64,000 bases of DNA from Cryptosporangium minutisporangium (GTDB taxonomy: Bacteria; Actinomycetota; Actinomycetes; Mycobacteriales; Cryptosporangiaceae): assembly GCF_039536245.1 (NCBI RefSeq), contig NZ_BAAAYN010000018.1, positions 62,001 through 126,000 on the forward strand, given 5' to 3'. Under the pieces are notes generated by a model, which made no database searches, had not been told where the DNA came from, and saw nothing but the letters and a program-made list of their open reading frames with translations. Shown here piece after piece: positions 43,227 through 52,520 of the stretch (its first letter is position 1; every line of letters begins with the position of its first letter). The position numbers were made by a program, and so were the translations under genes.

Positions 43227-44006
43227 TCAGACCTCGTCGACGAGATCGGCGACCGAGTTCAGGATGCGCGACGGCCGGAACGGGAACCGGTTGACGTCCT
43301 CGGCGCGGGTGACGCCGGTGAGCACCAGCACCGTCTCCAGACCGGCCTCCATGCCGGCGATCACGTCGGTGTCCATCCGGTCGCCGATCATCACCGTGCT
43401 TTCGCTGTGCCCGTCGACCGCGTTGAGCGCCGATCGCATCATCAGCGGGTTCGGCTTCCCGACGAAGTACGGCTCGACACCGGTCGCCTTGCTGATCAGC
43501 GCCGCCACGGCCCCCGTGGCCGGCAGCGCGCCCTCGTGCGACGGCCCGGTCGGGTCGGGGTTGGTGGCGATGAACCGGGCGCCGCGATCGATCAGGCGAA
43601 TGGCGGTGGTGATCGCCTCGAAGCTGTAGTTCCGCGTCTCGCCCAGCACGACGTAGTCCGGGTCGGCGTCGGTGAGGATGTAGCCGATCTCGTGCAGCGC
43701 GGTCGTCAGACCGGCCTCGCCGACCACGTGCGCGGTGCCGCCCGGCCGCTGGTCGTCGAGGAAACGCGCGGTGGCCAGCGCAGACGTCCAAATCGACTCC
43801 GGCGGCACCGCGATGCCTGCTCGCTGCAGACGCGCGGAGAGGTCACGCGGCGTGTAGATCGAGTTGTTCGTCAGCACCAGGTGCGGCCGGCCCTTCTCGA
43901 CCAGCTTCCCGAGGAACTCCGGGGCACCCGGGACCGGGATGCCCTCGTGGACGAGCACCCCGTCCATGTCCATCAGCCAGCACTCGATGCTCTTGCGTGC
44001 GGTCAT
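43227..44006 (-). CDS. HAD-IIA family sugar-phosphate phosphatase (NagD-like)
   Basis: A 259-residue HAD-IIA hydrolase: motif [14 protein letters not shown], motif [15 protein letters not shown], motif III Lys in VGKPNPLM, motif [19 protein letters not shown]. The C2 cap lies between motifs II and III. Members dephosphorylate small phosphates such as glycerol phosphate, phosphoglycolate or nucleoside monophosphates. ATG 44006 is chosen to start close to motif I; the frame is open to 44039. It is divergent from the PHP gene by about 60 bp. Confidence 0.88.
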   Translation of the reverse strand: MTARKSIECWLMDMDGVLVHEGIPVPGAPEFLGKLVEKGRPHLVLTNNSIYTPRDLSARLQRAGIAVPPESIWTSALATARFLDDQRPGGTAHVVGEAGLTTALHEIGYILTDADPDYVVLGETRNYSFEAITTAIRLIDRGARFIATNPDPTGPSHEGALPATGAVAALISKATGVEPYFVGKPNPLMMRSALNAVDGHSESTVMIGDRMDTDVIAGMEAGLETVLVLTGVTRAEDVNRFPFRPSRILNSVADLVDEV

Positions 44007-44068
44007 GATGCAAGCATGCGGCATCGCGGCGTCCTGCATCCGGCAGGCCCCTTCGGTACGGTGAGGTC

Positions 44069-45115
44069 GTGACCGATCAGGCCCGTGACCCCGTCGCCGA
44101 CCTGCGGCGGATCGCGTTCCTGCTGGAGCGGGCGCACGAGGCGACCTACCGTGTGCGCGCGTTCCGCTCGGCGGCCGCAGCGGTGGGGAAGCTGGACGAG
44201 AACGAGCTGCGCGAGCGGGCCGAAGCAGGGACGCTCAAGCAGCTACCCGGCATCGGCGAAGTGACCGCGCGGTGCGTGGCCGAGTCCCTGGGCGGCGAGG
44301 TACCGGTCTACCTGCGCCGGCTGGAGGACACCGCGGGCTCCTCGGTGGACGAGGCGGGCACCGCGCTCCGGACCCTGCTGCGCGGTGACTGCCACACGCA
44401 CTCGGACTGGTCGGACGGCGGCTCGCCGATCCGGGAGATGGCCGAGGCGGCCCGCGACATCGGCCACGAGTACGTCGTCCTCACCGATCATTCGCCGCGG
44501 CTGACCGTCGCGAACGGGCTCTCGGCCGACCGGCTGCGCAAGCAGCTGGACGTGGTGGCCGAGCTGAACGCCGAGCTGGCGCCGTTCCGGATCCTCACCG
44601 GTATCGAGGTCGACATCAACGAGGACGGCAGCCTCGACCAGGAAGACGAGTTGCTGGCCCGACTCGACCTCGTCGTGGCGAGCGTCCACTCCAAGCTGCG
44701 GGCGCCCGCCGACGTGATGACGAAGCGGATGCTGGCCGCGATCGAGAACCCGCACACCGACGTGCTCGGCCACTGCACCGGGCGGCTGGTCACCGGCCGG
44801 GAGGCCACCGGGCAGGGCAAGCGTCCGGAGAGCCAGTTCGACGCCGACGCGGTGTTCGCCGCCTGCGCCGAGCGCGGCGTGGCGGTCGAGATCAACTCCC
44901 GGCCGGAGCGCCTCGACCCGCCAAAGCGCCTGCTGCGGCTGGCGGTCGAGGCCGGTTGCTACTTCGCCGTCGACACCGACGCGCACGCGCCGGGCCAGCT
45001 CGACTGGCAGCCATACGGGTGCGCGCGGGCCGCAGCGTGCGGCGTGGACCCCGAGAAGGTCGTCAACACCTGGCCCGCCGAGCAGCTACTCGACTGGGCT
45101 AGCGGGCGTTCTTAG
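44069..45115 (+). CDS. PHP-domain phosphoesterase with N-terminal helix-hairpin-helix region
   Basis: A 348-residue protein resembling the C-terminal part of DNA polymerase X. Residues 1-80 hold a PolX-like 8-kDa/HhH part ([17 protein letters not shown]). The PHP domain has metal-binding motifs [45 protein letters not shown] and [10 protein letters not shown]. Likely a metal-dependent phosphoesterase, perhaps acting on DNA ends; the polymerase domain itself is absent. The last 17 bp overlap the convergent DoxX-like gene. Confidence 0.85.
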   Translation: MTDQARDPVADLRRIAFLLERAHEATYRVRAFRSAAAAVGKLDENELRERAEAGTLKQLPGIGEVTARCVAESLGGEVPVYLRRLEDTAGSSVDEAGTALRTLLRGDCHTHSDWSDGGSPIREMAEAARDIGHEYVVLTDHSPRLTVANGLSADRLRKQLDVVAELNAELAPFRILTGIEVDINEDGSLDQEDELLARLDLVVASVHSKLRAPADVMTKRMLAAIENPHTDVLGHCTGRLVTGREATGQGKRPESQFDADAVFAACAERGVAVEINSRPERLDPPKRLLRLAVEAGCYFAVDTDAHAPGQLDWQPYGCARAAACGVDPEKVVNTWPAEQLLDWASGRS

Positions 45116-45476
45116 CCACGCCCAGAGCCCACGCGATCAGCGGCGCCTGGAACGGTAAGCGTCCGTAGGCGATCGCCTTGTAGCGGCTGTCCGACGACCG
45201 GCGGGCGTCCAGCGCCATCTGCACGTTCGCGGGGTACACGCCGACGAACAGCGCCGCGGACGCCAGCGCCCCGACGCGCCGGGTCCTGGGCACGGCCACC
45301 AGCGCGGCGCAGGCCAGCTCGGCCGCCCCGCTGATCGCGACCAGCGCGTCGGGCGCCGGCAGACCCTTCGGGATGATCCGTGCGAACGGTTTCGGCGCGA
45401 CGAAGTGCAGTACGCCCATCGTGCCGAGCAGGCCGGCCAGCAACGGTGGGGCCGCCTTCTTCCAGCGAGTAGCCAT
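45099..45476 (-). CDS. DoxX-like small membrane protein
   Basis: A 125-residue protein with four hydrophobic segments ([73 protein letters not shown]). The pattern GVLHFVAP...F..IIP matches DoxX-like proteins, whose role is poorly defined (membrane redox stress in some bacteria). ATG 45476 is taken as the start; the upstream extension is unlikely. Confidence 0.75.
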   Translation of the reverse strand: MATRWKKAAPPLLAGLLGTMGVLHFVAPKPFARIIPKGLPAPDALVAISGAAELACAALVAVPRTRRVGALASAALFVGVYPANVQMALDARRSSDSRYKAIAYGRLPFQAPLIAWALGVAKNAR

Positions 45477-45591
45477 CCGCGGATTCTGTCCCACCGGCCC
45501 GCCCCGCCGGGCCGAGTCGGCGCGGCCGTGCCCGAACTCACGTTCCCTCACCTCGTGGACGCCCGGCGCATTTGTCCGGTGCCGTAGCGTG

Positions 45592-45816
45592 GTGAGCGTG
45601 CTGCTGCTCGGTCAGGAGGATGGAACGCTGCGGGACAACCCGAACGCGTTCATCATCATCGTGTTCGTGATCCTGGCCGGCCTGCTGCTCAACTGGGCGC
45701 AGCGCAAATGGATGCCGGGCATGTCCTTCCGGAACCGGATCTTCGTCATCGGGGTCGGCGCGCTGCTCCTCGGTGGCTTCTTCTACGGCTACGTCTACGA
45801 CGTGAACGCCGCGTAG
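45592..45816 (+). CDS. Hypothetical two-helix membrane protein
   Basis: A 74-residue protein from GTG 45592 (or GTG 45598). Two hydrophobic helices, FIIIVFVILAGLLLNWA and IFVIGVGALLLGGFFYGYVY, are linked by a short basic loop. No family recognised. It stands between the DoxX-like and XdhC-like genes, divergent from the former. Confidence 0.6.
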   Translation: MSVLLLGQEDGTLRDNPNAFIIIVFVILAGLLLNWAQRKWMPGMSFRNRIFVIGVGALLLGGFFYGYVYDVNAA

Positions 45817-45876
45817 CACTCCCGCCGCACAGCGGTCATAGTTGCGGGATGAGCCCGTACGTGGAGGCGGTGGCGT

Positions 45877-47031
45877 ATGCGTGAGGTGCTCGATGACCTG
45901 TATGCCTGGTGGAGCGCCGGCGAGCCCGTCGGTGTCGGCACCGTCGTCGCGACCTGGAAGAGTGCCCCGCGGCCGGCCGGTGCGTCGATGCTGGTCGGCC
46001 CGGACGGCACCGCGGTCGGCAGTGTCTCCGGCGGCTGCGTCGAGGGCGCGGTCTACGAACGGGCCCAGGACGCGATCACGACCGGCGAGTCGAGCCTGGA
46101 GCGCTACGGCGTCTCCGACGACGACGCGTTCGCGGTCGGCCTGACCTGCGGCGGCATCCTCGACGTCTGGGTGGAGCGGCTCGACAGGGAGAGCTTTCCG
46201 GAGTTCGGCGACGTCGTCGCGGCGATCCGCGGCGGGGCCCCGGTCGCGGTCGTGACGTGCATCGCCAGTGCCGCGGCGCCCACCGGCGACGACCGGGTCG
46301 GTCGTCGGCTGATCGTCTGGCCGGACCGGGTGGCCGGCACGCTCGGGTCGGCCCGGCTGGACGAAGCGGTGACCGACGACGTTCGCGGGCTGCTGGCGGC
46401 GGGCCGCACCACGACCGTCCACTACGGCCACGACGGTGAGCGACGGGGCGACGACCTGACGCTGTTCGTGTCCAGTTTCGCTCCTCGGCCGCGGATGATC
46501 GTGTTCGGCGCGATCGACTTCGCGGCCGCGCTGGCCCGGATCGGGTCGTTTCTCGGGTACCGGGTCACGGTCTGCGACGCCCGTCCGGTCTTCGCCACTC
46601 CCAAGCGTTTCCCGGACGCCGACGAGGTGGTCGTCGAGTGGCCGCACCGCTACCTGCGGGCCGAGGCCGACGCCGGCCGGGTGGACGAGCGGTCCGTGCT
46701 CTGCGTCCTCACTCACGACCCGAAGTTCGACGTGCCGGTGCTGGAAGTGGCCCTGCGGCTACCGACGGCCTACGTCGGGGCGATGGGTTCGCGCCGCACC
46801 CACGAGGATCGGCTGCAGCGGCTGTACGAGGCCGGCCTGACGCCTGCGGAGACCGCCCGGCTGGCGTCCCCGATCGGCCTCGACCTCGGCGCCCGGACCC
46901 CGGAGGAGACCGCGGTGAGCATCGCCGCCGAGATCGTCGCTGGCCGCTGGGGCGGCACCGGCGCCCGGCTGTCCACCTTGCACGACGCCATCCACCGCGA
47001 CACGGAGTCACAACCGTCCGTCGCGCCCTGA
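45877..47031 (+). CDS. XdhC/CoxI-family protein
   Basis: A 384-residue protein. The N-terminal XdhC_CoxI part (VATWKSAPRPAGASMLVGPD, GSVSGGCVEGAV, GLTCGGILDVWVE) and the C-terminal Rossmann part (MIVFGAIDFAAALARIG, YVGAMGSRRTHEDRL, GLDLGARTPEETAVSIAAEI) are complete. Family role: inserting or sulfurating the molybdenum cofactor of xanthine or CO dehydrogenase-type enzymes. No such molybdoenzyme gene is in the window, so it is an orphan. ATG 45877. Confidence 0.88.
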   Translation: MREVLDDLYAWWSAGEPVGVGTVVATWKSAPRPAGASMLVGPDGTAVGSVSGGCVEGAVYERAQDAITTGESSLERYGVSDDDAFAVGLTCGGILDVWVERLDRESFPEFGDVVAAIRGGAPVAVVTCIASAAAPTGDDRVGRRLIVWPDRVAGTLGSARLDEAVTDDVRGLLAAGRTTTVHYGHDGERRGDDLTLFVSSFAPRPRMIVFGAIDFAAALARIGSFLGYRVTVCDARPVFATPKRFPDADEVVVEWPHRYLRAEADAGRVDERSVLCVLTHDPKFDVPVLEVALRLPTAYVGAMGSRRTHEDRLQRLYEAGLTPAETARLASPIGLDLGARTPEETAVSIAAEIVAGRWGGTGARLSTLHDAIHRDTESQPSVAP

Positions 47032-47141
47032 GTGCATCGAGTCACTCTTTGCCAGACAACTTCCCCTCCCGGCCGCCACATCGCGATCGAAGGAGCCTTA
47101 GGGTGATCGCGAATCACTGCGGTGCCTGAGGAGGAATTCCC

Positions 47142-47825
47142 ATGGCGTACGGCCTGAGCAAGAAGGTCGGTGGCCCCATCCTCCACCTGGCGTTCCGTCC
47201 CTGGGTCGAGGGTAAGGAGCACGTTCCGACGAACGGCGCCGCGATCCTCGCGTCCAACCATCTCTCGATCATGGACTCGGTCTTCGTCCCACTCGTCCTG
47301 AATCGCGACGTGGTCTACGTGGCGAAGCAGGAGTACTTCACCGGCACCCGGCCGATCGACCGGCTGACCGCGCGATTCATGCGCGGCGCCGGGCAGGTGC
47401 CGGTGAACCGGGGCAACAACCGAGCCGCCCAGGAGGCGCTGGACGCCAGCCTCGACGTGCTGCGCTCCGGTCGTCTGTTCGGTATCTACCCGGAGGGCAC
47501 CCGCTCCCCCGACGGCCGGCTGTACCGCGGTCGCACCGGCGTCGCGTGGCTCGCGCTCACCGCCGAGGTGCCGGTCGTCCCGGTGGCGATGTTCAACACG
47601 GAGCGGGCGCTGCCGCCCGGCCGGACGGTTCCCCGCCCGGTACGGGTCGGAATCCGCTTCGGGGAGCCGATGATGTTCGACGAGTACAAAGGTCAGGCCG
47701 GGAAGGCCAGGGCGCGGCGTGCGGTCACCGACCAGATCGTGGCCGCAATCGGCGCACTCTCCGGACAGGAGTACGTGCCGCACTACGCTCCGAAGCGAAA
47801 CACGGACCCCGATGCCGGCGTATGA
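47142..47825 (+). CDS. 1-acyl-sn-glycerol-3-phosphate acyltransferase (PlsC-like)
   Basis: A 227-residue acyltransferase. Motif I SNHLSIMDSVF (H-x4-D), motif II region RGAGQVPVNRGNNRAA and motif III YPEGTRSPDG are present. It likely adds the second acyl chain in phospholipid synthesis at the membrane. ATG 47142 follows GAGGAG. About 80 bp separate it from the STAS gene downstream. Confidence 0.9.
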   Translation: MAYGLSKKVGGPILHLAFRPWVEGKEHVPTNGAAILASNHLSIMDSVFVPLVLNRDVVYVAKQEYFTGTRPIDRLTARFMRGAGQVPVNRGNNRAAQEALDASLDVLRSGRLFGIYPEGTRSPDGRLYRGRTGVAWLALTAEVPVVPVAMFNTERALPPGRTVPRPVRVGIRFGEPMMFDEYKGQAGKARARRAVTDQIVAAIGALSGQEYVPHYAPKRNTDPDAGV

Positions 47826-47907
47826 CCGTCCGCGGTCGTTGTACCACCGTCATCAGATCGTGCCGGACAATGGTCCGGTCGGCCGAATCGAGGGCGGAGA
47901 GGAGCCG

Positions 47908-48234
47908 ATGCTGGAGAACACGCCCTGGTCGCTCACGACCGAGCAGGTCGGGAGCGAGATCGTGCTGCGCGCGGCCGGTGCGCTCGACCTCGAGACGGCC
48001 GGCCAGGTGCGGACCGCAGGAACGGCTGCGCTCCGCGCGTCGGGCCCTCCCCCGACCCTCACCGTCGACCTCGCCGACGTGTCGTTCATCGACTCGACCG
48101 GCCTGGGCGTACTCGTGACGCTGTGGCACCAGGCCCGCAACGTCGGCGGGAAGTTCCAGGTGGCGCGGCCGTCTCCTGCGGTGCTCCGGATCCTGGAGAT
48201 CACCGGCGTCGACGCACTCTTCGACCTCGCGTAG
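47908..48234 (+). CDS. STAS-domain anti-sigma factor antagonist
   Basis: A 108-residue STAS protein with the phosphorylation motif DVSFIDSTGLGVLV (Ser63) and LEITGVDALFDL at the end. Family role: binds an anti-sigma kinase and frees a SigB/F-type sigma factor; phosphorylation of the Ser switches it off. ATG 47908 has GAGAGGA upstream. No kinase or sigma gene lies nearby; a SpoIIE-type phosphatase gene is 6 kb downstream. Confidence 0.88.
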   Translation: MLENTPWSLTTEQVGSEIVLRAAGALDLETAGQVRTAGTAALRASGPPPTLTVDLADVSFIDSTGLGVLVTLWHQARNVGGKFQVARPSPAVLRILEITGVDALFDLA

Positions 48235-48322
48235 GCGTCAAGGCCGCGACCAGGCGTGGGACCGATCTCACGAGCTGGGGACGCCGCCACACGAGGCAGC
48301 ACAGGCCGGGTAGCCTCGGGGT

Positions 48323-48796
48323 GTGCGGTCGCTCCTACTTTCCCCGCGGTGGCTGGTCCGCCATGCGGTGGCGATCGTGCTGATCGGGGTGTGCCTCGGG
48401 CTCGCCTGGTGGCAGTGGGGCCGCGCGAACTCGCTCACCGGCAGTGCCCAGAACATTGGTTACGCACTTCAATGGCCGGCCTTCGCCGCCTTCGTCGGAT
48501 ACGCCTGGTATCGGATGCTGCGGTTGGAGCTGCGCCCACCGGCCGAGTCGGACGCCACGACCACAACCGACGCGCCGGCGGACGCTGCAGCCGGCGGGCA
48601 GCGCACCGTGCAGGTCCGGCGGCGGTACCGGCCGACCGTCGCCCCACCGCCGCCGGGGAGCGATGAGCCGGACGACGAGCAGCTGGCCGCGTACAACGCG
48701 TACCTGACCGCGCTGAACACCCCGAGTACCGTCACCGAAGTTCCAGCCGCCGAAGTTCCAGCCGTCGACGTTCCAGCCCGGAGGACCTCCCCGTGA
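48323..48796 (+). CDS. Hypothetical actinobacterial membrane protein
   Basis: A 157-residue protein from GTG 48323. Two membrane helices (HAVAIVLIGVCLGLAWWQWG and ALQWPAFAAFVGYAWYRML) are followed by a disordered Pro/Thr/Ala-rich tail with repeated VPA units. The N-terminal wording LLSPRWLVRHAVA and the downstream DUF3817 partner form a conserved actinobacterial pair in my experience; function unknown. Stop overlaps the next start (GTGA). Confidence 0.75.
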   Translation: MRSLLLSPRWLVRHAVAIVLIGVCLGLAWWQWGRANSLTGSAQNIGYALQWPAFAAFVGYAWYRMLRLELRPPAESDATTTTDAPADAAAGGQRTVQVRRRYRPTVAPPPPGSDEPDDEQLAAYNAYLTALNTPSTVTEVPAAEVPAVDVPARRTSP

Positions 48797-49134
48797 ACCG
48801 CTCAGTCAAGTCGGCGCTGACCCGCTTCCGGATCGCCGCGTACGTCGTGGGCGTCGGTCTGCTCGTGCTGGTGCTCGTGGCGATGCCGCTGAAGTACCTC
48901 GGCGATACTCCGGAGGTCAGCGCGGTGGTCAGCCCGATCCACGGCTTCCTCTACATGGTGTACCTCGCGGTGACGCTCGACCTCGCGCTGCGGCTGCGCT
49001 GGTCGGTGCGCAAGATCATCGGCGTCATGCTGGCCGGGACGGTCCCGTTCCTCTCGTTCGTCATCGAGCGGCGGGTGCACAACCAGGTTCTCGCCCTGCT
49101 CGAGTCCCGGAACGAGGCTCACGCGTCCGCGTAG
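48793..49134 (+). CDS. DUF3817 family membrane protein
   Basis: A 113-residue protein with three membrane helices; RIAAYVVGVGLLVLVLVAMP, SPIHGFLYMVYLAVTLDLA and GVMLAGTVPFLSFVIERRV are typical of DUF3817. Function unknown. Coupled to the preceding membrane protein gene and convergent with the polymerase gene, overlapping it by 16 bp. Confidence 0.85.
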   Translation: MNRSVKSALTRFRIAAYVVGVGLLVLVLVAMPLKYLGDTPEVSAVVSPIHGFLYMVYLAVTLDLALRLRWSVRKIIGVMLAGTVPFLSFVIERRVHNQVLALLESRNEAHASA

Positions 49135-50924
49135 GACTTCACCACGGCCAGGTCCAGGGGAAACTTGACCGGAGTAGGGCCGAAGAGCAGCTGACGGGCT
49201 TCGTCGGCGGCGGCGAGAACCGCCTGCCGCACCTCGTCGGCCGCCTCCTCCCGGCAGTGCACGACGACCTCGTCGTGCTGGAAGAACACCAGCCGCGCAC
49301 CGTCCGGATCGGTCGGCCCCGGCTCCATCGCGTGCAGACGTCGTCGCAAGCCCGCCAGCAGGATCAGGGCCCACTCCGCCGCGGTCGCCTGCACGAGGAA
49401 GTTCCGGGTGAAGCGCCCCCGGGCGGCACGCCGCGCCCGGTCTACGGCGGCCGGATCCGCGCCCGGGCGGTCACCGGAATGATCGCCGTCGGCCGAGCCG
49501 GTGGCGCCGTCGCCTCTCGGTGAACCCACGCCGCTGGGTGAACCCTCGCCACTGGGCGAGCCCTCGCCGCCCTCCGACCAGTCCGCGGACCCACCGACCG
49601 GCGGGCAGGTGCGACCCAACCGCGACCGCACCAGGCGCCCTTCCTCCCCCGCCTTCGCCGCCCCGTCCACCACCGCCAGGGCGTCCGGAAACCGGCGGCG
49701 GAGCACGTGCGCCAACCGGCCGCCTTCGCCGCTGGTCTGGCCGTAGAGAGCACCCAGCATCCCGAGCTTGGCCCGGGCGCGGTCGTTGTCGAACGCATCG
49801 GCGGCGAGCGCGTCGTACAGGTCGCCGGCGGCCGCGGCCTCGGCCATCTTCCGGTCGCCGGAGAGTGCGGCGAGCACCCGAGGTTCCAGCGCCGAGGCGT
49901 CCGCCACCACCAGGACGTGGCCCGGATCGGCCACCACTGCCTGCCGGACCGCCTTGGGGAGCTGGAGCGCAGCCCCGCCCCGGGTGGCCCACCGCCCGGA
50001 CACGACACCGCCGGGCACGTACTCCGGCCGCAACCGGCCGCCGGAGACCCAGGTGTCTTGCCAGGCCCATCCGTTGGCGGCGAACAGCCGGGACAGCTCT
50101 TTGTACGCGAGGATCGGCGCGACGGCCGGATGGTCGATGCGCTTGAGCACCCAGGACCGGGTCGACGGAATCTGGATGCCGGCCCGTCCGAAGGCCCGCA
50201 CGACGTCGGCCGGGGCGTCCGGGTTGACCTTCAGGCCACCGAACGCCCCGCGCACCTCGGCGGCGAGTTCGTGCAGGCGCACCGGCAGGTCACCAGGGAG
50301 CGGACGCGGACCGAGCAGCTTGGCCAGCAGCGCGTCGTGCCGCTCGGATGCCCACGGCAAGCCGTCGTGCCGCATCTCCGCGGCGGCGAGCGCACCGGCC
50401 GACTCGGCGGCGGCCAGCAGCCGGAACCGGTCGGGGTGCGCGACCGTGGCCATCCGCGCCAGCTGAGCTCGGTAGACCTCGGCCACCACGGCGACCGGTT
50501 CGTCGCCGGGCGGGACAGCAGTATCGGCCGCGGGTTCCACGTCCGCGGCGAAGAGCACCGGCTGGACGTCCCGCGGGCGCGGCGGCGGATCCCGCGGGAT
50601 CGGGAGGCCACGAGCCCGGGCGAGCGCCGCGGCGAGCGACCGTGGCTCACCCCAGTGCCCCTCGTACCCGACCAGCAGCGACTCGACGAGTTCCAAGTCG
50701 TGACAGCGCTCCACCCGCACCCCGGCCTCGAGCAGCGCGGGGTATGCAGCGGCGGCGGTGGGCCAGAGCCAGCGCGGCCGGACGGCCCGTTCCCGTGCGG
50801 CGACCTCCCGGGCGAGCACCGCCCCGTCAGCGCACCACCGCACGGGGCCGGCGACCTGGCCCGCCGCGTCGATCTCCGCCAGCGAGCCGCCGCCACCCCA
50901 CCCCGGAACGAGCGCGATCAGCAC
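49119..50924 (-). CDS. Family A DNA polymerase-like protein (bifunctional 3'-5' exonuclease/DNA polymerase type)
   Basis: A 601-residue PolA-related protein without a 5' nuclease domain. Motif A VVADASALEPRVLAALSGD (about 341), motif B region RARAKLGMLGALYGQTSGEG, motif C FFQHDEVVVHC (about 550). The N-terminal exonuclease-like part has lost obvious metal-binding Asp/Glu motifs. Between motifs B and C an insertion of about 50 residues (about 440-490) is rich in Gly/Ser with Gly-Ser-Pro repeats. Start GTG 50924. Related proteins occur widely in actinobacteria, presumably in repair; activity here is unproven. Confidence 0.85.
   Translation of the reverse strand: MLIALVPGWGGGGSLAEIDAAGQVAGPVRWCADGAVLAREVAARERAVRPRWLWPTAAAAYPALLEAGVRVERCHDLELVESLLVGYEGHWGEPRSLAAALARARGLPIPRDPPPRPRDVQPVLFAADVEPAADTAVPPGDEPVAVVAEVYRAQLARMATVAHPDRFRLLAAAESAGALAAAEMRHDGLPWASERHDALLAKLLGPRPLPGDLPVRLHELAAEVRGAFGGLKVNPDAPADVVRAFGRAGIQIPSTRSWVLKRIDHPAVAPILAYKELSRLFAANGWAWQDTWVSGGRLRPEYVPGGVVSGRWATRGGAALQLPKAVRQAVVADPGHVLVVADASALEPRVLAALSGDRKMAEAAAAGDLYDALAADAFDNDRARAKLGMLGALYGQTSGEGGRLAHVLRRRFPDALAVVDGAAKAGEEGRLVRSRLGRTCPPVGGSADWSEGGEGSPSGEGSPSGVGSPRGDGATGSADGDHSGDRPGADPAAVDRARRAARGRFTRNFLVQATAAEWALILLAGLRRRLHAMEPGPTDPDGARLVFFQHDEVVVHCREEAADEVRQAVLAAADEARQLLFGPTPVKFPLDLAVVKSYADA
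49495..49565. repeat. Short in-frame tandem repeats in the polymerase insertion
   Basis: Four imperfect 15-bp units related to GGGTGAACCC(T/A)CGCC encode the repeated Glu-Gly-Ser-Pro-Ser pentapeptides of the low-complexity insertion. They suggest expansion by slippage. Confidence 0.6.
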
Positions 50925-50979
50925 GTCCTGATTCTCACCCGCCCGTCCGACAATTCCGCCGCGGCAGGGCGCCCAGCCG

Positions 50980-51933
50980 TCAGGCCGCCGCCGGAGGCGG
51001 GACGATCTCGTTGATCGCGGCGAGTTCGTCGGCGGTCGGCACCCACGCCCCCGCGGCAGCGTTCGCCCGCACCTGCTCGGGGGTCATCGCACCGGCGATC
51101 ACCGAACTGCAGCCGGGCTGCGCCGCCAGTCCGCCGATTGCGATCTCCAGCAGCGAACGGCCCGCCTCCGCACCCCACTTCGCGAGCGCCTCGACCCGGT
51201 CCAGCTTCTCGTCGGTGATGTAGCCGTCGCGGCTGGCCAGCCGGGAGTTCTCCGGCACCGGCCGGCCGCGGCGCACCTTGCCGGTGAGCAATCCGTTCGC
51301 CAGCGGGAAGTACGGCAGCACGCCGACCCCGTAGTGGCGGGCCGCCGGAACCACCTCGCGCTCGACGTCCCGCTCCAGCAGCGACCAGTGATTCTGCGCC
51401 GAGACGAACGGAACCGTGCCCTGTTCGCGGGCGACGTGGGCGGCTTCGGCCAGCTGCCAGCCGGTGAAGTTCGAGTGCCCGATGTACCGGACCTTTCCGG
51501 CCCGCACGAGCTCGTCCAGCGCGGTGAGTGTCTCGCTGATCGGCGTCACCGGGTCGGGGGTGTGCAGCTGGAGCAGATCGATGTGGTCGGTCCGCAACCG
51601 CCGCAGGGATTCCTCGACCGCACGCCGGATGTACGCCCGGCCGCCCTTGGCTCCGGCCGCCGCGCCGTACCCCATGTCGGTGCGCTGGTGCCCGAACTTG
51701 GTGGCCAGGACGACGTCGTCGCGACGGCCGGCGAGGACCTCACCGAGCAACGTCTCCGACGCCCCGCGTCCGCCGTAGCCGTCGGCGGTGTCGAACAGCG
51801 TGATACCGGCCTCGATCGCGGCGTCGACCACCGCGCGTGTTCCGATCGCGTCCAGCCGACCACCGAAGTTGTTGCACCCCAGGCCTATCGCCGACACCAG
51901 CAGCCCGGACGTCCCGAGTGGTAGATAGCGCAT
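50980..51933 (-). CDS. Aldo/keto reductase
   Basis: A 317-residue NADPH-dependent aldo/keto reductase. The catalytic tetrad is visible: Asp and Tyr in LFDTADGYGGRGASE, Lys in VVLATKFGHQ, His in IDLLQLHTPDP; the NADP-binding end VIAGAMTPEQVRANAAA is present. Close to the YajO/Tas-like subgroup; substrate unknown. ATG 51933. Confidence 0.88.
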   Translation of the reverse strand: MRYLPLGTSGLLVSAIGLGCNNFGGRLDAIGTRAVVDAAIEAGITLFDTADGYGGRGASETLLGEVLAGRRDDVVLATKFGHQRTDMGYGAAAGAKGGRAYIRRAVEESLRRLRTDHIDLLQLHTPDPVTPISETLTALDELVRAGKVRYIGHSNFTGWQLAEAAHVAREQGTVPFVSAQNHWSLLERDVEREVVPAARHYGVGVLPYFPLANGLLTGKVRRGRPVPENSRLASRDGYITDEKLDRVEALAKWGAEAGRSLLEIAIGGLAAQPGCSSVIAGAMTPEQVRANAAAGAWVPTADELAAINEIVPPPAAA

Positions 51934-51999
51934 GCAACTACCTTAGGCCCGGGCGTCCGGGCCCAGTCTTGCTCAGCCGGTCCTGCTCAGTACGGGTAC

Positions 52000-52245
52000 T
52001 CAGTCCCGGCTGCGCGCTCCGGACCGCAGCCGCTCCGGGTCGACCTCGCGCTGCGGCCACCGCCGCAGGTACTCCGCCTCGAGATCGGCGGTGCGCACCG
52101 AGTGGGTGTCCAGGGCGTCGTCCGAGCCGTGGCGGAGCGTCTCGTGGCGGGTGTCGTGCAGACGTCGCAGCTCCCGCAGCAAGTCGTCGTCGGGCAACTG
52201 CTCCGGGTCCACGCCGAGGGCGCCTGCGCCACCGCTGACCGTCAT
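52000..52245 (-). CDS. Small conserved actinobacterial protein (DUF6158-like)
   Basis: An 81-residue acidic protein from ATG 52245, preceded by GGAGGGA (a second ATG at 52257 contains that site and is less likely). LPDDDLLRELRRLHDTRHET ... LEAEYLRRWPQREVDP matches a small helical family I recall as DUF6158. Function unknown. The 275-bp region from here to the next gene holds no further gene that I can support. Confidence 0.7.
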   Translation of the reverse strand: MTVSGGAGALGVDPEQLPDDDLLRELRRLHDTRHETLRHGSDDALDTHSVRTADLEAEYLRRWPQREVDPERLRSGARSRD

Positions 52246-52520
52246 CGTTCCCTCCAAGTCCGGCGAGCCTGTGTCCGAGTCAGAGAGGACCTACCCGTCT
52301 GCCGAGCGGCTACGCCTGTCGTCCCCGCAACCTCACTCCTTCCGGTGCGAACGTCACGTATCCACCGGACCGGTCACACCTCCTCTCACACCCACCTCTA
52401 AGATGGCGCCGGGTCACGCCACCTGTGTGACTCCTGGTCGAGCAGGCGGCCTCCACGCGTTTCGACGCGGCGGTTCTCGGTGTCCACGCATCGAGGGCGC
52501 GTCGCAGGAGGACCACCCCC

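Noticed and set aside
41491-43629. 712-residue plus-strand frame over the PAP2-GtrA and TetR genes
   Set aside because: Shadow frame of two well-supported genes; no domain or codon-bias support.
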